A stretch of 64,000 nt of DNA from an uncultured Clostridia bacterium (lineage in GTDB: Bacteria; Bacillota; Clostridia; Oscillospirales; Ruminococcaceae), in assembly GCA_947630555.1 (NCBI GenBank), contig CANRIA010000006.1:19604-83603 (forward strand), written 5' to 3'. Positions 44,689-53,128 of the stretch are shown here, in pieces. Both the position numbers and the translations under genes were made by a program. Each line of letters begins with the position of its first letter. Within the stretch, counting starts at the first letter, position 1. Under the pieces are notes generated by a model that was given only the letters and a program-made list of their open reading frames with translations, was not told the DNA's origin and searched no databases.

Positions 44689-45567
44689 ATGATACATATA
44701 AAACATACAAAAAAGATAATAATTGCTATAACTGCGGCTTTGGCGGCGGTTATGATGACTTCATGCGTGAGGGCAGACACCATAGCCGAAAACATGGCGG
44801 CAGATAATGTGTGGTACACTGTTACCACAACGCCAACCACGGCGCAGACTACCACACCGCCTGCGGCAGCTGAACCGACTGTCACCACTACAACAACTAC
44901 TACAGTGGTCGCAGAGCAGCCTTTGCACGCAAGCGCTTACATAGAGGATTTTCCTTTGATATATCAAGAACCCGAACTGCCGACAGGGTGCGAGATAACT
45001 GCGGCGGCTATGCTTCTTAAATATGCAGGCGTTGAAGCTGACAAAAGGACGTTAGCGGTGAAATATTTGCCAACGCTGCCTAGCCCCTCTCTGCACACTG
45101 GCAGTGACGGCAGGACATACGGTGCGGACATGGAAAGCTTTTTTATAGGCGACCCGACGACCGATCAGGGCTATGTTTGCGGTGTTACTGCGATAATGAC
45201 GGCGCTGAATAAATATCTGTCTGATAAAAAAAGCAACATAAGACCAAAAAACATAAGCGGCAGCACACCCACGCAGCTTTATGCTATGGTAGACGGCGGC
45301 ACACCCGTTATGGTATGGGTAACGGTTAGAATGGAAGACCGCAGCGCTGTATACGGCTGGTACAGAGATGACGGCGTTTTTATGGACTGGAGCCGCAGTG
45401 ACCACGGAGCTGTGCTTATAGGCTATGACGAAAATACCGTTACCATTGCCGACCCGATTTCAGGCATAATAAAATGCGCCAAAACACAGTTCGAGCGCAT
45501 TTTTGAACAAAGAGGAAACAAGTGCCTTATTCTGGAGAGCATCACAGAAGGCTCTGCACATAAATAA
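44689..45567 (+). CDS. Lipoprotein with a C39-like cysteine peptidase domain
   Basis: This is a predicted cell-surface lipoprotein. From the ATG at 44689 (behind GGGGAGG) the signal peptide is MIHIKHTKKIIIAITAALAA and the lipobox cysteine is C26 in VMMTSC. A Thr/Pro/Ala-rich linker of about 40 residues follows. The C-terminal domain is a C39-like papain-fold peptidase with candidate triad C101 (PTGCEITAA), H239 (SDHGAVLIGYD) and D255 (IADPISG). An in-frame ATG at 44650, overlapping hflX, would add 13 residues; the shorter form gives a proper signal peptide. Its substrate is unknown. Confidence 0.82.
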   Translation: MIHIKHTKKIIIAITAALAAVMMTSCVRADTIAENMAADNVWYTVTTTPTTAQTTTPPAAAEPTVTTTTTTTVVAEQPLHASAYIEDFPLIYQEPELPTGCEITAAAMLLKYAGVEADKRTLAVKYLPTLPSPSLHTGSDGRTYGADMESFFIGDPTTDQGYVCGVTAIMTALNKYLSDKKSNIRPKNISGSTPTQLYAMVDGGTPVMVWVTVRMEDRSAVYGWYRDDGVFMDWSRSDHGAVLIGYDENTVTIADPISGIIKCAKTQFERIFEQRGNKCLILESITEGSAHK

Positions 45568-46489
45568 GCAGCGGCATTGTAATTACCGAAAGAACGGTAG
45601 TAAGCGCAAAAAGCTGCGATGCCGCCTCGGCGTTCTTGCCAAAACGTATGGACATCATGGTACCCATTGTTGCGGTGGGGCAGGAAAACGCGAGGATTGT
45701 TGTCAGCAGTGCTGTTTCGCTTACCCCAAGGGAACGGAATATCCATGTCAGGAAGAACACCAGCACGAGTGGTATTATCACGAGCCTTACGGCGCAGGTG
45801 CGGTACAGCCTGACATTTTTTATTGCTTTTAAAAGATTTGACTGCGATATTGATACGCCTGCTATTATCATGGCAAGGGGCGCGACTGTTTCTTTCATAG
45901 ATACCATGGCGCTCATGACGACTGAAGGGTACTCAAAGCGGACTGTAAAAAGTATCATACCGAGAAAAGTTGCGATTATTGAGGGGTTGAGCAGGACTTT
46001 TTTAATGGATATTTCTTTTCTGTCGCCAGTTATCATATACACGCCGTGCGTCCAGACGAGTATCATAAACGCCGAATGAAACGCTGTTATGTAGAAAACG
46101 CCCTCAGCGCCGAAAAGGGCATCGGCGAGCGGTATGCCCATAAAGCCGCAGTTTGTGTATATAGCTGAAAATCTTTCTATTATATAGTCGGGGTCTTCTT
46201 TGCCTGTAATACCCTTTTTGCGTATTAAAAGGCAGGCAAGCGCGATAACTATGACATACCCCAGAAAGCTTATGCCCAGCGTTATGAAAAGCCCTTTGAG
46301 CAGCTTCATTGAAAATTCCTGGCAGAAAGAAACAAGTATCATCATCGGGGTGAAGACATACATAACAACGTTGGTTATGCTTTTGTTGCCGATATCGGTA
46401 ATCAGCTTGCATTTATAGCTTATTACGCCTGCTGCAAGAAATATCAGCATTACGACCACTTTCTGAAAAAGCAGCCACGCAAGTTCCAT
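45542..46489 (-). CDS. AEC-family transporter (auxin efflux carrier-like)
   Basis: This is a 315-residue permease with about ten membrane segments in two halves; the second half has the PMAIIIAGVSIS-type motif (LAMIIAGVSISQSNL) and FSCPTATMGTMMSIRFG near the C-terminus, both typical of the AEC family. Bacterial AEC members often export organic acids such as malate. Its 3' end overlaps the convergent C39-like lipoprotein gene by 26 bp. Confidence 0.85.
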   Translation of the reverse strand: MELAWLLFQKVVVMLIFLAAGVISYKCKLITDIGNKSITNVVMYVFTPMMILVSFCQEFSMKLLKGLFITLGISFLGYVIVIALACLLIRKKGITGKEDPDYIIERFSAIYTNCGFMGIPLADALFGAEGVFYITAFHSAFMILVWTHGVYMITGDRKEISIKKVLLNPSIIATFLGMILFTVRFEYPSVVMSAMVSMKETVAPLAMIIAGVSISQSNLLKAIKNVRLYRTCAVRLVIIPLVLVFFLTWIFRSLGVSETALLTTILAFSCPTATMGTMMSIRFGKNAEAASQLFALTTVLSVITMPLLIYVQSLL

Positions 46490-46547
46490 GCCTCATCACC
46501 CTTTTCATAATGTAATCAAATTGTCATAAATTGTAACGGAATTGTTG

Positions 46548-46662
46548 TTGCGTTGCGGTGAAAAATGAGTATAATAATAAGTGAAGAGTAATTATACTCG
46601 TTTCATCCTCTCCAAATATAAATTGTTTTATTTAAAGGACTGCTTTATGTAGTCCTTTTTTC
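46548..46662 (+). ncRNA. Candidate small RNA with its own promoter and terminator
   Basis: In the 189-bp gap between two minus-strand genes, the plus strand shows a -10 TATAAT at 46570-46575, a possible -35 TTGCGT at 46548-46553 (16-bp spacer), and a terminator with stem AAAGGACT (46634-46641) / AGTCCTTT (46651-46658) plus TTTT. Transcription from about 46582 would give an RNA of about 80 nt containing a small GAGTA/TACTC hairpin and no ORF. The terminator could instead serve pyrE on the minus strand. Confidence 0.35.
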
Positions 46663-46678
46663 TTTGTATTTTATGTCT

Positions 46679-47341
46679 TTATGCGCCGTAGGAATCGAGG
46701 TAATCGCGCATTTTTCCAAGGTATTCCCTGCCCTCTATAACGCCGTCTTCTATAGCTTTTATAATATCCTTGACGGTAACTATCGGGTAGACCTTAACGC
46801 CGAACTCGTCGTATGCGTCCTGAACTGCGCTTTTATCGCTTCCGAGGGCTTTTTCCATTCTGTCAACGGTAATTATCATGGCGGTTATATCAACGTTTGC
46901 CGCGCCTTTCAGCTTTGGCAGAACCTCTCTCAGCGCCTTGCCCGAGGTCATAACGTCCTCTATAATAACCACCTTATCGCCGTCGCTAAGCTGCGCGCCG
47001 ACGAACATTCCGCCCTCGCCGTGGTCTTTGACTTCCTTGCGGTCAAAGCAATATGAGGCATCAATGCCATACTTATTATAAAGAGCGACAGATGCGGCAG
47101 TAGCGAGGGGTATGCCCTTATAGGCAGGGCCGAACAGCGTTTGAACTTCTATATTGTTCTCGTGGATACAGTCAGCATAAAATTCGCCCAGTCTTGCAAG
47201 CTGCGCGCCTGTTTTATAGTTGCCTGCGTTCATAAAATACGGCGCGATCCTTCCGCTTTTCAGCGTAAACTCGCCGAACATTAAAACGCCGCTGTCCACC
47301 ATAAACTTTATGAATTTTTCCTTGTAAGAAAGCTCTTGCAT
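46679..47341 (-). CDS. pyrE: Orotate phosphoribosyltransferase
   Basis: PyrE converts orotate and PRPP to orotidine-5'-phosphate in pyrimidine synthesis. It has 220 residues. The PRPP-binding motif VVIIEDVMTSGKALREVL is at about 120-137; YFMNAGNYKTGAQLARLG near 34-51 and FGPAYKGIPLA near 70-80 are the other conserved parts. It stands alone; carB is the only other pyrimidine synthesis gene in the window. Confidence 0.94.
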   Translation of the reverse strand: MQELSYKEKFIKFMVDSGVLMFGEFTLKSGRIAPYFMNAGNYKTGAQLARLGEFYADCIHENNIEVQTLFGPAYKGIPLATAASVALYNKYGIDASYCFDRKEVKDHGEGGMFVGAQLSDGDKVVIIEDVMTSGKALREVLPKLKGAANVDITAMIITVDRMEKALGSDKSAVQDAYDEFGVKVYPIVTVKDIIKAIEDGVIEGREYLGKMRDYLDSYGA

Positions 47342-47445
47342 ATTAAAAACACCCTTTGCAATTATTATGTAATTATTATTATATCACAGCGTGCGGCATT
47401 TTGCAAGAGCAAATAAAGCGTGTGTGGAAGATATGTACAAAATCA

Positions 47446-47461
47446 GTTAGCTATAACTAAC
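47446..47461. promoter_or_regulatory. Iron-regulator operator, site 1 (upstream of feoA)
   Basis: GTTAG-CTATAA-CTAAC, within the longer perfect arms CAGTTAG/CTAACTG (47444-47463). It lies about 50 bp upstream of the feo -35 box. The pattern TTAG-N6-CTAA is the pairing found within the classical DtxR/IdeR box. Confidence 0.65.
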
Positions 47462-47510
47462 TGCAATTTGTTTACATATACAATTTTTAAGAACACGCGG
47501 CATATTTTTG

Positions 47511-47539
47511 TTGACAACGGCGGCGCGGCGGTGTATATT
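47511..47539 (+). promoter_or_regulatory. feo operon promoter
   Basis: -35 TTGACA at 47511-47516, 17-bp GC-rich spacer, -10 TATATT at 47534-47539. Operator site 2 starts 9 bp downstream of the -10 box. Confidence 0.75.
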
Positions 47540-47548
47540 TATATTAGA

Positions 47549-47564
47549 GTTAGGCAAGGCTAAC
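47549..47564. promoter_or_regulatory. Iron-regulator operator, site 2 (at the feo transcription start)
   Basis: GTTAG-GCAAGG-CTAAC. It covers the expected transcription start of the feo promoter, the position of a classical repressor operator. Confidence 0.7.
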
Positions 47565-47587
47565 CAAAACGACAAGGAGTGATATTT

Positions 47588-47797
47588 ATGCCTCTTACAC
47601 TTGCACAGACAGGCACAAGCTGCGTTATAAAGAAGATAGGCGGAAACCCTCAGACGAGGAAGTTTCTTGAAAGCCTGGGGTTCGTTGTGGGCGGCACGGT
47701 GACAATAGTTAGCGAAGTGGGCGGAAATGTCATAGTAAGCGTTAAGGACAGCCGCGTTGCCGTTTCAAAAGAAATGGCGATAAAAATTATGATATAA
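47588..47797 (+). CDS. feoA: Ferrous iron transport protein FeoA (first copy)
   Basis: This is a small SH3-like cytosolic protein that aids FeoB. It has 69 residues from the ATG at 47588 (MPLTLAQTG), behind AAGGAG. It shows the FeoA core pattern with KIGGNPQTRKFLESLGFVVG followed by GGNVIVSVKDSRVAVSKEMA. It is the first of two tandem feoA genes in a feoA-feoA-feoB operon under the iron-type operators. Confidence 0.92.
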   Translation: MPLTLAQTGTSCVIKKIGGNPQTRKFLESLGFVVGGTVTIVSEVGGNVIVSVKDSRVAVSKEMAIKIMI

Positions 47798-47820
47798 CGA
47801 TATAACAGGGAGGTAATTTT

Positions 47821-48042
47821 ATGCCGACACTTAAAGAAGCTAAGATAGGCGACACCGTAAGGGTGAAAAAGCTTGGCGGCGAGGGCGCGGTAAAGCGCAG
47901 AATAATGGACATGGGCATAACCAAAGGCGTGAGCGTTTATGTTCGCAAGGTTGCACCCTTGGGCGACCCCATTGAAGTTACCGTGCGCGGCTATGAGCTT
48001 TCACTTCGCAAGGCTGATGCCGAAAGCATTGAAGTTGAATGA
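47821..48042 (+). CDS. feoA: Ferrous iron transport protein FeoA (second copy)
   Basis: This 73-residue FeoA protein has the canonical KLGGEGAVKRRIMDMGITKG and VTVRGYELSLRKADAESIEV ending. It is preceded by GGGAGG and lies 23 bp after the first feoA. The two copies differ enough to suggest separate roles. Confidence 0.93.
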   Translation: MPTLKEAKIGDTVRVKKLGGEGAVKRRIMDMGITKGVSVYVRKVAPLGDPIEVTVRGYELSLRKADAESIEVE

Positions 48043-48062
48043 CTTATTTTTTTGCAGTATGA

Positions 48063-48078
48063 GTTAGCATATGCTAAC
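48063..48078. promoter_or_regulatory. Iron-regulator operator, site 3 (between feoA and feoB)
   Basis: GTTAGCATATGCTAAC, a perfect 16-bp palindrome of the same GTTAG-N6-CTAAC form, 25 bp before the feoB ATG. Confidence 0.65.
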
Positions 48079-48102
48079 AATAATTTTGAAAGGAATGATA
48101 TT

Positions 48103-50604
48103 ATGGCGATAAAAATAGCTCTTGCAGGAAACCCCAACACCGGCAAGACTACGCTTTTCAACGCGCTTACGGGCATGAACCAGTATGTGGGCAACTGGCC
48201 GGGCGTTACTGTAGAGAAAAAAGAGGGCAAGCTGAAAGGTCACGAAGATGTAACGCTTACTGACCTGCCGGGAATTTACTCGCTCTCCCCTTACACTCTG
48301 GAGGAGGTAGTGGCGAGAAATTATCTTATAGAGGAAAAGCCCGATGCTATTCTTAACATTATAGACGGCACGAATCTGGAGAGAAATCTGTATCTTACAA
48401 CGCAGCTGCTTGAACTTGGCATACCCGTTGTTGCGGCGGTGAACATGATAGACATAGTTCGCAAAAACGGCGACAAGATAGACATAAAAAAGCTCTCACA
48501 GCGGCTTGGCTGCAAGGTGGTCGAGATATCGGCACTGAAAGGCACAGGCGTTTCGGCGGCGGCTGATATGGCTGTAGAAGAGGCGCAAACGGGTAAAGCA
48601 AAGCCCTCTACAAAAGACTTTTCGGAAAGCATTGAGAACGCTATATCGCGCATTGAGAGCATATGCCTGGGCGGTATGGAAGAAAACATTCGCCGCTGGT
48701 ATGCTGTAAAGCTGTTTGAGCGCGACGAAAAAGTAATGGAGGGTATGCAGCTTAGCAAGCCTGATCTTGAAAGCATAGAAAGCTGCATTACCACCGTTGA
48801 GCAGCAGCTTGACGACGACTCGCAGAGCATTATAACTAACGAGAGATACACATACATAGCCTCGATCACGGGCGCGTGCCTTAAAAAGAAGAGCGCAGGC
48901 ACGGCGACGGTCTCCGACAAGATAGACAAGATAGTTACCAACAGATTTTTAGGTCTGCCGATATTTGCGCTAGTTATGTTCATAGTTTACTATGTTTCAA
49001 TGGTGACGGTAGGCTCGGCGGCGACAGACTGGGCAAACGACGGACTTTTCGGCGACGGCTGGCACCTGCTGGGAATAGGCTCCGCCGCTTATGAAGAGGC
49101 CGCGGAAGAATACGGCGACAGTGATGCGATAATAAGCGGATTTATTGCAAAAGCACAGGAGGACGGCAAGAACGTTTCTGCGATTGAAAGCGCGGTAGAT
49201 GCCGAAGCTGAGGGCTACAGCACAGAGAGCGCAAACAAGGCTCTGAATGATCTGGCGGCTATGTTCACCAAAGCTGACACGGCGGTAGTTACGCTGCAAG
49301 ACGAAGAAACTTTGCAGACGGAAGATGCGACATTCACGGGGGCTGACCTTGCAGGAGCTGTAGAGCTTTATGCAAAATACGGCGGCGCTCCGGAAGCGGC
49401 AAATTACGGCGTATGGGTACCCGGAATACCTGTGCTTATTGAAAGCGGACTTGATGCGATAAACTGCGCAGACTGGCTGAAAGGTCTTGTGCTGGACGGA
49501 ATAGTGGCAGGCGTTGGCGCGGTGCTGGGCTTTGTGCCGCAGATGCTGGTGCTGTTCATATTCCTCGCATTTTTGGAAGCGTGCGGTTACATGGCGCGAA
49601 TTGCATTTGTTATGGACAGGATATTCAGAAAATTCGGACTTTCGGGCAAGAGCTTCATACCCATGCTGATAGGCACGGGCTGCGGCGTACCGGGCATTAT
49701 GGCGAGCAGAACGATAGAGAACGAACGCGACCGCCGCATGACGATAATGACCACCACGTTTATTCCCTGCGGTGCAAAAGTGCCTTTCATAGGCATGATA
49801 GCAGGTGCGCTGTTCGGCGGCTCACCTTGGGTGGCAACTTCTTCATACTTCATAGGTGTTGCGGCGATAATCATTTCGGGAATCATTCTTAAAAAGACAA
49901 AGCCTTTCTCGGGCGACCCTGCGCCGTTTGTTATGGAACTGCCTGCTTACCATATGCCGACCGTTTCAAACGTTCTGCGCTCGATGTGGGAGAGAGGCTG
50001 GTCATTCATAAAGAGGGCTGGAACTATAATACTTCTCTCTACGATACTTGTATGGTTCACGTCGTTCTTCGGCTTTGTTGACGGCAGCTTCAGAATGCTC
50101 AGCGAAGACGAAATGCAGCACAGCATACTTGCATACATCGGCAGCGCGTTTGCGTGGGTATTCAAACCCTTGGGCTGGGGCACATGGCAGGCGACCGTTG
50201 CGGCGGTAACGGGTCTTGTAGCGAAAGAAAATATCGTTGGCACTATGGGCATACTTTACGGCGGCGAAATGGCTTACACCAACATGGCGGCGGCATTCAC
50301 TGCGGCAAGCGGACTATCTTTCCTGATATTCAACCTGCTGTGCGCGCCCTGCTTTGCTGCGATAGGTGCTATAAAGCGTGAAATGAACAGCGCAAAGTGG
50401 ACTTGGTTCGCTATAGGTTACGAATGCGGTTTTGCATATATAATTTCACTGTGCGTATACCAGATAGGTTCGCTGATTTTGGGTGACGGCAGCGTTATAG
50501 GCATGATAGCCGCCTGTGCGATAATTATTGCACTGCTCTATATGCTTTTCAGACCGTACAAAGAAAGTACAAAACTTACAAGAAGCGTAAGGGTAAAAGC
50601 GTAA
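48103..50604 (+). CDS. feoB: Ferrous iron transporter FeoB
   Basis: FeoB is the Fe2+ permease with a cytosolic G domain. It has 833 residues from the ATG at 48103 (MAIKIALAGNPNTGKTT), behind AAAGG. G1 is GNPNTGKTT at 8-16, G3 is DLPGIYSL and G4 NMID; the core membrane motifs include GVGAVLGFVPQMLVLF and GCGVPGIMASRTIEN. Between the first and second membrane parts there is an insertion of about 130 residues (about 308-436), acidic and Ala-rich, predicted extracytoplasmic. It is regulated with feoA by the GTTAG-N6-CTAAC sites (inference). Confidence 0.95.
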   Translation: MAIKIALAGNPNTGKTTLFNALTGMNQYVGNWPGVTVEKKEGKLKGHEDVTLTDLPGIYSLSPYTLEEVVARNYLIEEKPDAILNIIDGTNLERNLYLTTQLLELGIPVVAAVNMIDIVRKNGDKIDIKKLSQRLGCKVVEISALKGTGVSAAADMAVEEAQTGKAKPSTKDFSESIENAISRIESICLGGMEENIRRWYAVKLFERDEKVMEGMQLSKPDLESIESCITTVEQQLDDDSQSIITNERYTYIASITGACLKKKSAGTATVSDKIDKIVTNRFLGLPIFALVMFIVYYVSMVTVGSAATDWANDGLFGDGWHLLGIGSAAYEEAAEEYGDSDAIISGFIAKAQEDGKNVSAIESAVDAEAEGYSTESANKALNDLAAMFTKADTAVVTLQDEETLQTEDATFTGADLAGAVELYAKYGGAPEAANYGVWVPGIPVLIESGLDAINCADWLKGLVLDGIVAGVGAVLGFVPQMLVLFIFLAFLEACGYMARIAFVMDRIFRKFGLSGKSFIPMLIGTGCGVPGIMASRTIENERDRRMTIMTTTFIPCGAKVPFIGMIAGALFGGSPWVATSSYFIGVAAIIISGIILKKTKPFSGDPAPFVMELPAYHMPTVSNVLRSMWERGWSFIKRAGTIILLSTILVWFTSFFGFVDGSFRMLSEDEMQHSILAYIGSAFAWVFKPLGWGTWQATVAAVTGLVAKENIVGTMGILYGGEMAYTNMAAAFTAASGLSFLIFNLLCAPCFAAIGAIKREMNSAKWTWFAIGYECGFAYIISLCVYQIGSLILGDGSVIGMIAACAIIIALLYMLFRPYKESTKLTRSVRVKA

Positions 50605-50653
50605 CATCATAAAGCTAAAAGATCTCTTCATCATACAAAACAAAACAGCTGCT

Positions 50654-50690
50654 ACAGCGCTTTCTGCCAAATGACGGCGGAGGGCGCTGT
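50654..50690 (+). promoter_or_regulatory. Intercistronic hairpin after feoB
   Basis: Stem ACAGCGC (50654-50660) / GCGCTGT (50684-50690) without a T run. It lies between feoB and the FeoB-associated gene and could reduce read-through or stabilise the upstream mRNA. Confidence 0.4.
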
Positions 50691-50723
50691 ATGCAAAATA
50701 TATACAAACAGGAGATGCGTATT

Positions 50724-50885
50724 ATGGAATACTTAGGAACTGTGGCTGTGCTTATTGTGATAGCCGCGATAGTTATCGGCATAATAATTTCTATAGTAAA
50801 GGACAAGAAAAAGGGCAAGAAAAGCTGCGGCTGCAACTGCGGATGCTGCCCGAACTCGTCCGCCTGCCACGGAAACAAAAAATAA
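50724..50885 (+). CDS. FeoB-associated Cys-rich membrane protein
   Basis: This is a 53-residue protein from the ATG at 50724 (MEYLGTVAVLIVIAAIV), behind AGGAG. It has one N-terminal membrane helix, a Lys-rich connector (KDKKKGKK) and a Cys-rich tail CGCNCGCCPNSSACHG with six cysteines. This is the layout of the FeoB-associated family found next to feoB in Firmicutes, proposed to take part in Fe2+ handling. Confidence 0.85.
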   Translation: MEYLGTVAVLIVIAAIVIGIIISIVKDKKKGKKSCGCNCGCCPNSSACHGNKK

Positions 50886-50895
50886 TGCCGCGGTA

Positions 50896-50924
50896 TTGAA
50901 GTTTTGAAAAAAGCGTGGTATACT
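50896..50924 (+). promoter_or_regulatory. pepF promoter
   Basis: -35 TTGAAG at 50896-50901, 17-bp spacer, -10 TATACT at 50919-50924. Confidence 0.6.
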
Positions 50925-50953
50925 GTTATTAGTAATATTTTAGGAGTGATATT

Positions 50954-52756
50954 ATGGCTGAAAACAGAGTACCGCAGAGGAGCGAACTGCCCGATGAAAC
51001 AAAATGGGCGATAAATGACCTATACCCCACCGATGAAGCTTGGGAGGAAGACCTGAAAAAGCTGGCGGCATACGGCGAGGAGCTTGAAAGCTATAAAGGA
51101 AAACTTTCGCAGAGCGCGCAGGCTTTATATGACTGCTTGCAGTGCGACGACAAAATAAGCGTTGTTGCCGATTCGCTGATAAACTACGCGCAGAGAAAAT
51201 CGGACGAGGACACGCGCGTTTCAAAGTATCAGGACTTGTGCGGCAGACTTATGTCTGTGATTGTGCAGCTAAACAGCCGCTGTTCGTTCATGTCGCCCGA
51301 AATAGTTTCGATAAGCGACGAAACGCTGGAGGAATTTTACAAACAAGAGCCGCGGCTGGAGCTTTACAGGCTGGCGCTCACACGCATACGCAGGCAGAGA
51401 GAGCACATACTTTCAGATGCCGAAGAACGAATACTTTCGCTTTCGGCTGAGCTTGGGCAGGCGCCCGAAAATATATTCAATATGTTTTCCGATGCCGATC
51501 TGAAATTCCCCGATGCTTTGGACAGCGACGGCAAGGCGCATCAGGTAACGCACGGCACTTATATTTCGCTTATGCAGTCGCCCGACAGAAAACTGCGCGA
51601 AAGTGCGTTCAAATCTATGTACAGCACTTATACTTCTTTTAAAAATACAATGGCTGCAACGCTGAGTGCGCAGACCAAAAAGCTTGACTTTATTGCAAAA
51701 GCGAGAAAGTACCCCTCGGCTTTGGAGGCGGCGCTTGACGGCAACGAGATACCTGTTTCGGTATACAAAAATCTGATAGAAGCCGTTCACGCGAACATGG
51801 GGCAGATGTACAGATATGTGCGCCTTAGAAAGAAGCTGCTTGGCGTTGACGAACTGCATTTTTACGATCTTTACACGCCGATAGTGCCCGAGTGCGATGT
51901 GAAGATATCTTATGAAGATGCGAAAAAAGAGATAAAAGATGCGCTTTTGGTGCTGGGCGAGGACTATATTGCGATACTTGACGAGGGTTTTTCTTCGGGC
52001 TGGTGCGACGTTTACGAGAATGAGGGAAAATGCTCGGGGGCATACTCGGCAGGGGCGCGCGTTCACCCGTTCGTGCTTTTAAATTACAGCGGCACGCTTG
52101 ACAGCGAATTTACCGTGGCGCACGAAATGGGTCACGCGATTCACTCATATCTTTCAAACAAAAATCAGCCTGTGACATACAGCGACTATGTTATTTTTGT
52201 GGCGGAAGTGGCATCTACCTGCAACGAGGCTTTGCTTATGCAGTATCTTCTGAAAAAGTCAACAGACAAAAAGCGCAGGGCGTTTCTGATAAACTACTTC
52301 TTGGAGCAGTTTCGCACAACGCTTTTCCGTCAGACTATGTTTGCTGAGTTTGAGCTGAAAATAAATGAAATGACACAGCGCGGCGAGAGCCTTACGGAAG
52401 AAGTTCTGCGCGATATTTACAGAGAGCTCAACAAGCTTTACTTTGGCGATGACATAGTTATTGACGAAGAAATTGCCATGGAGTGGGCCAGAATACCGCA
52501 TTTTTACTACAATTTTTATGTGTATCAGTATTCTACCGGCTATGCAGCTGCAATTGCGCTTTCGCAGAAAATACTGCAAGGCGGCACAGAGGCGGCAGAG
52601 CATTACAAGGACTTTCTTAAAGGTGGGTGCAGCAAAACGCCCATTGAGCTTTTGCGCGGTGCAGGCGTTGACATGGCAACGGCGCAGCCGATAAACGAAG
52701 CAATTGCGCTTATGGGCAGGCTGCTTGACGAAATGGAAAGCCTTATGGAGGATTAA
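50954..52756 (+). CDS. pepF: Oligoendopeptidase F
   Basis: PepF is a cytoplasmic M3-family zinc metallopeptidase that degrades oligopeptides. It has 600 residues, the standard length. The zinc motif HEMGH is at 390-394 (VAHEMGHAIHSYLSN), with the third ligand in the downstream EVASTCNEALLM region. The N-terminus RSELPDETKWAINDLYPTDEAW is characteristic. AGGAG precedes the ATG. It is followed 2 bp later by a small unknown gene. Confidence 0.95.
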   Translation: MAENRVPQRSELPDETKWAINDLYPTDEAWEEDLKKLAAYGEELESYKGKLSQSAQALYDCLQCDDKISVVADSLINYAQRKSDEDTRVSKYQDLCGRLMSVIVQLNSRCSFMSPEIVSISDETLEEFYKQEPRLELYRLALTRIRRQREHILSDAEERILSLSAELGQAPENIFNMFSDADLKFPDALDSDGKAHQVTHGTYISLMQSPDRKLRESAFKSMYSTYTSFKNTMAATLSAQTKKLDFIAKARKYPSALEAALDGNEIPVSVYKNLIEAVHANMGQMYRYVRLRKKLLGVDELHFYDLYTPIVPECDVKISYEDAKKEIKDALLVLGEDYIAILDEGFSSGWCDVYENEGKCSGAYSAGARVHPFVLLNYSGTLDSEFTVAHEMGHAIHSYLSNKNQPVTYSDYVIFVAEVASTCNEALLMQYLLKKSTDKKRRAFLINYFLEQFRTTLFRQTMFAEFELKINEMTQRGESLTEEVLRDIYRELNKLYFGDDIVIDEEIAMEWARIPHFYYNFYVYQYSTGYAAAIALSQKILQGGTEAAEHYKDFLKGGCSKTPIELLRGAGVDMATAQPINEAIALMGRLLDEMESLMED

Positions 52757-52758
52757 AA

Positions 52759-53082
52759 ATGCTCGAAACTGCGGATAAAGTAGGGTATGCACAGTGGGAT
52801 AGCGAAGGTTTTGTGCTGCCGAGCGGCGATTTTGACTGCCTTGAAGATGCGCTGACGGCATTTTACAGCGCAGGTGGATATGACTTTTTTGAGGTGGTAG
52901 ACCCCAAAAAATATGCGAGCCGCTGGCTTGAATATGTTGGCGGTCTTTACGCCGATATAGAAAGCGGCAAATACCCTGTCAGCGGCAAGGGCTGTGTACT
53001 GCCGCTAACGCCAAAGCAGCGGTCGGAGCTTTCAGCGCAGGGCGTGCCAGACGTATTCACAAAAGACATTGCGAAAATATAA
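52759..53082 (+). CDS. Unrecognised 107-aa protein downstream of pepF
   Basis: This is a small soluble acidic protein beginning MLETADKVGYAQWDSEGFVLP, with a central aromatic-rich segment (YDFFEVVDPKKYASRWLEYV). It starts 2 bp after the pepF stop and ends at a terminator, so it is certainly in the pepF transcript. I do not recognise the family and see no catalytic motif. Confidence 0.65.
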   Translation: MLETADKVGYAQWDSEGFVLPSGDFDCLEDALTAFYSAGGYDFFEVVDPKKYASRWLEYVGGLYADIESGKYPVSGKGCVLPLTPKQRSELSAQGVPDVFTKDIAKI

Positions 53083-53087
53083 AAATA

Positions 53088-53123
53088 AAGAGCCTGGGCA
53101 GCAGCCTCGGCTCTTATTTTATG
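53088..53123. terminator. Bidirectional terminator
   Basis: Stem AAGAGCC (53088-53094) / GGCTCTT (53109-53115) plus ATTTTAT, between convergent genes. Confidence 0.75.
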
Positions 53124-53128
53124 CGGTT

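Noticed and set aside
45503..46079. Plus-strand frames opposite the AEC transporter
   Set aside because: They are antisense shadows; the minus-strand frame has a clear membrane protein pattern.
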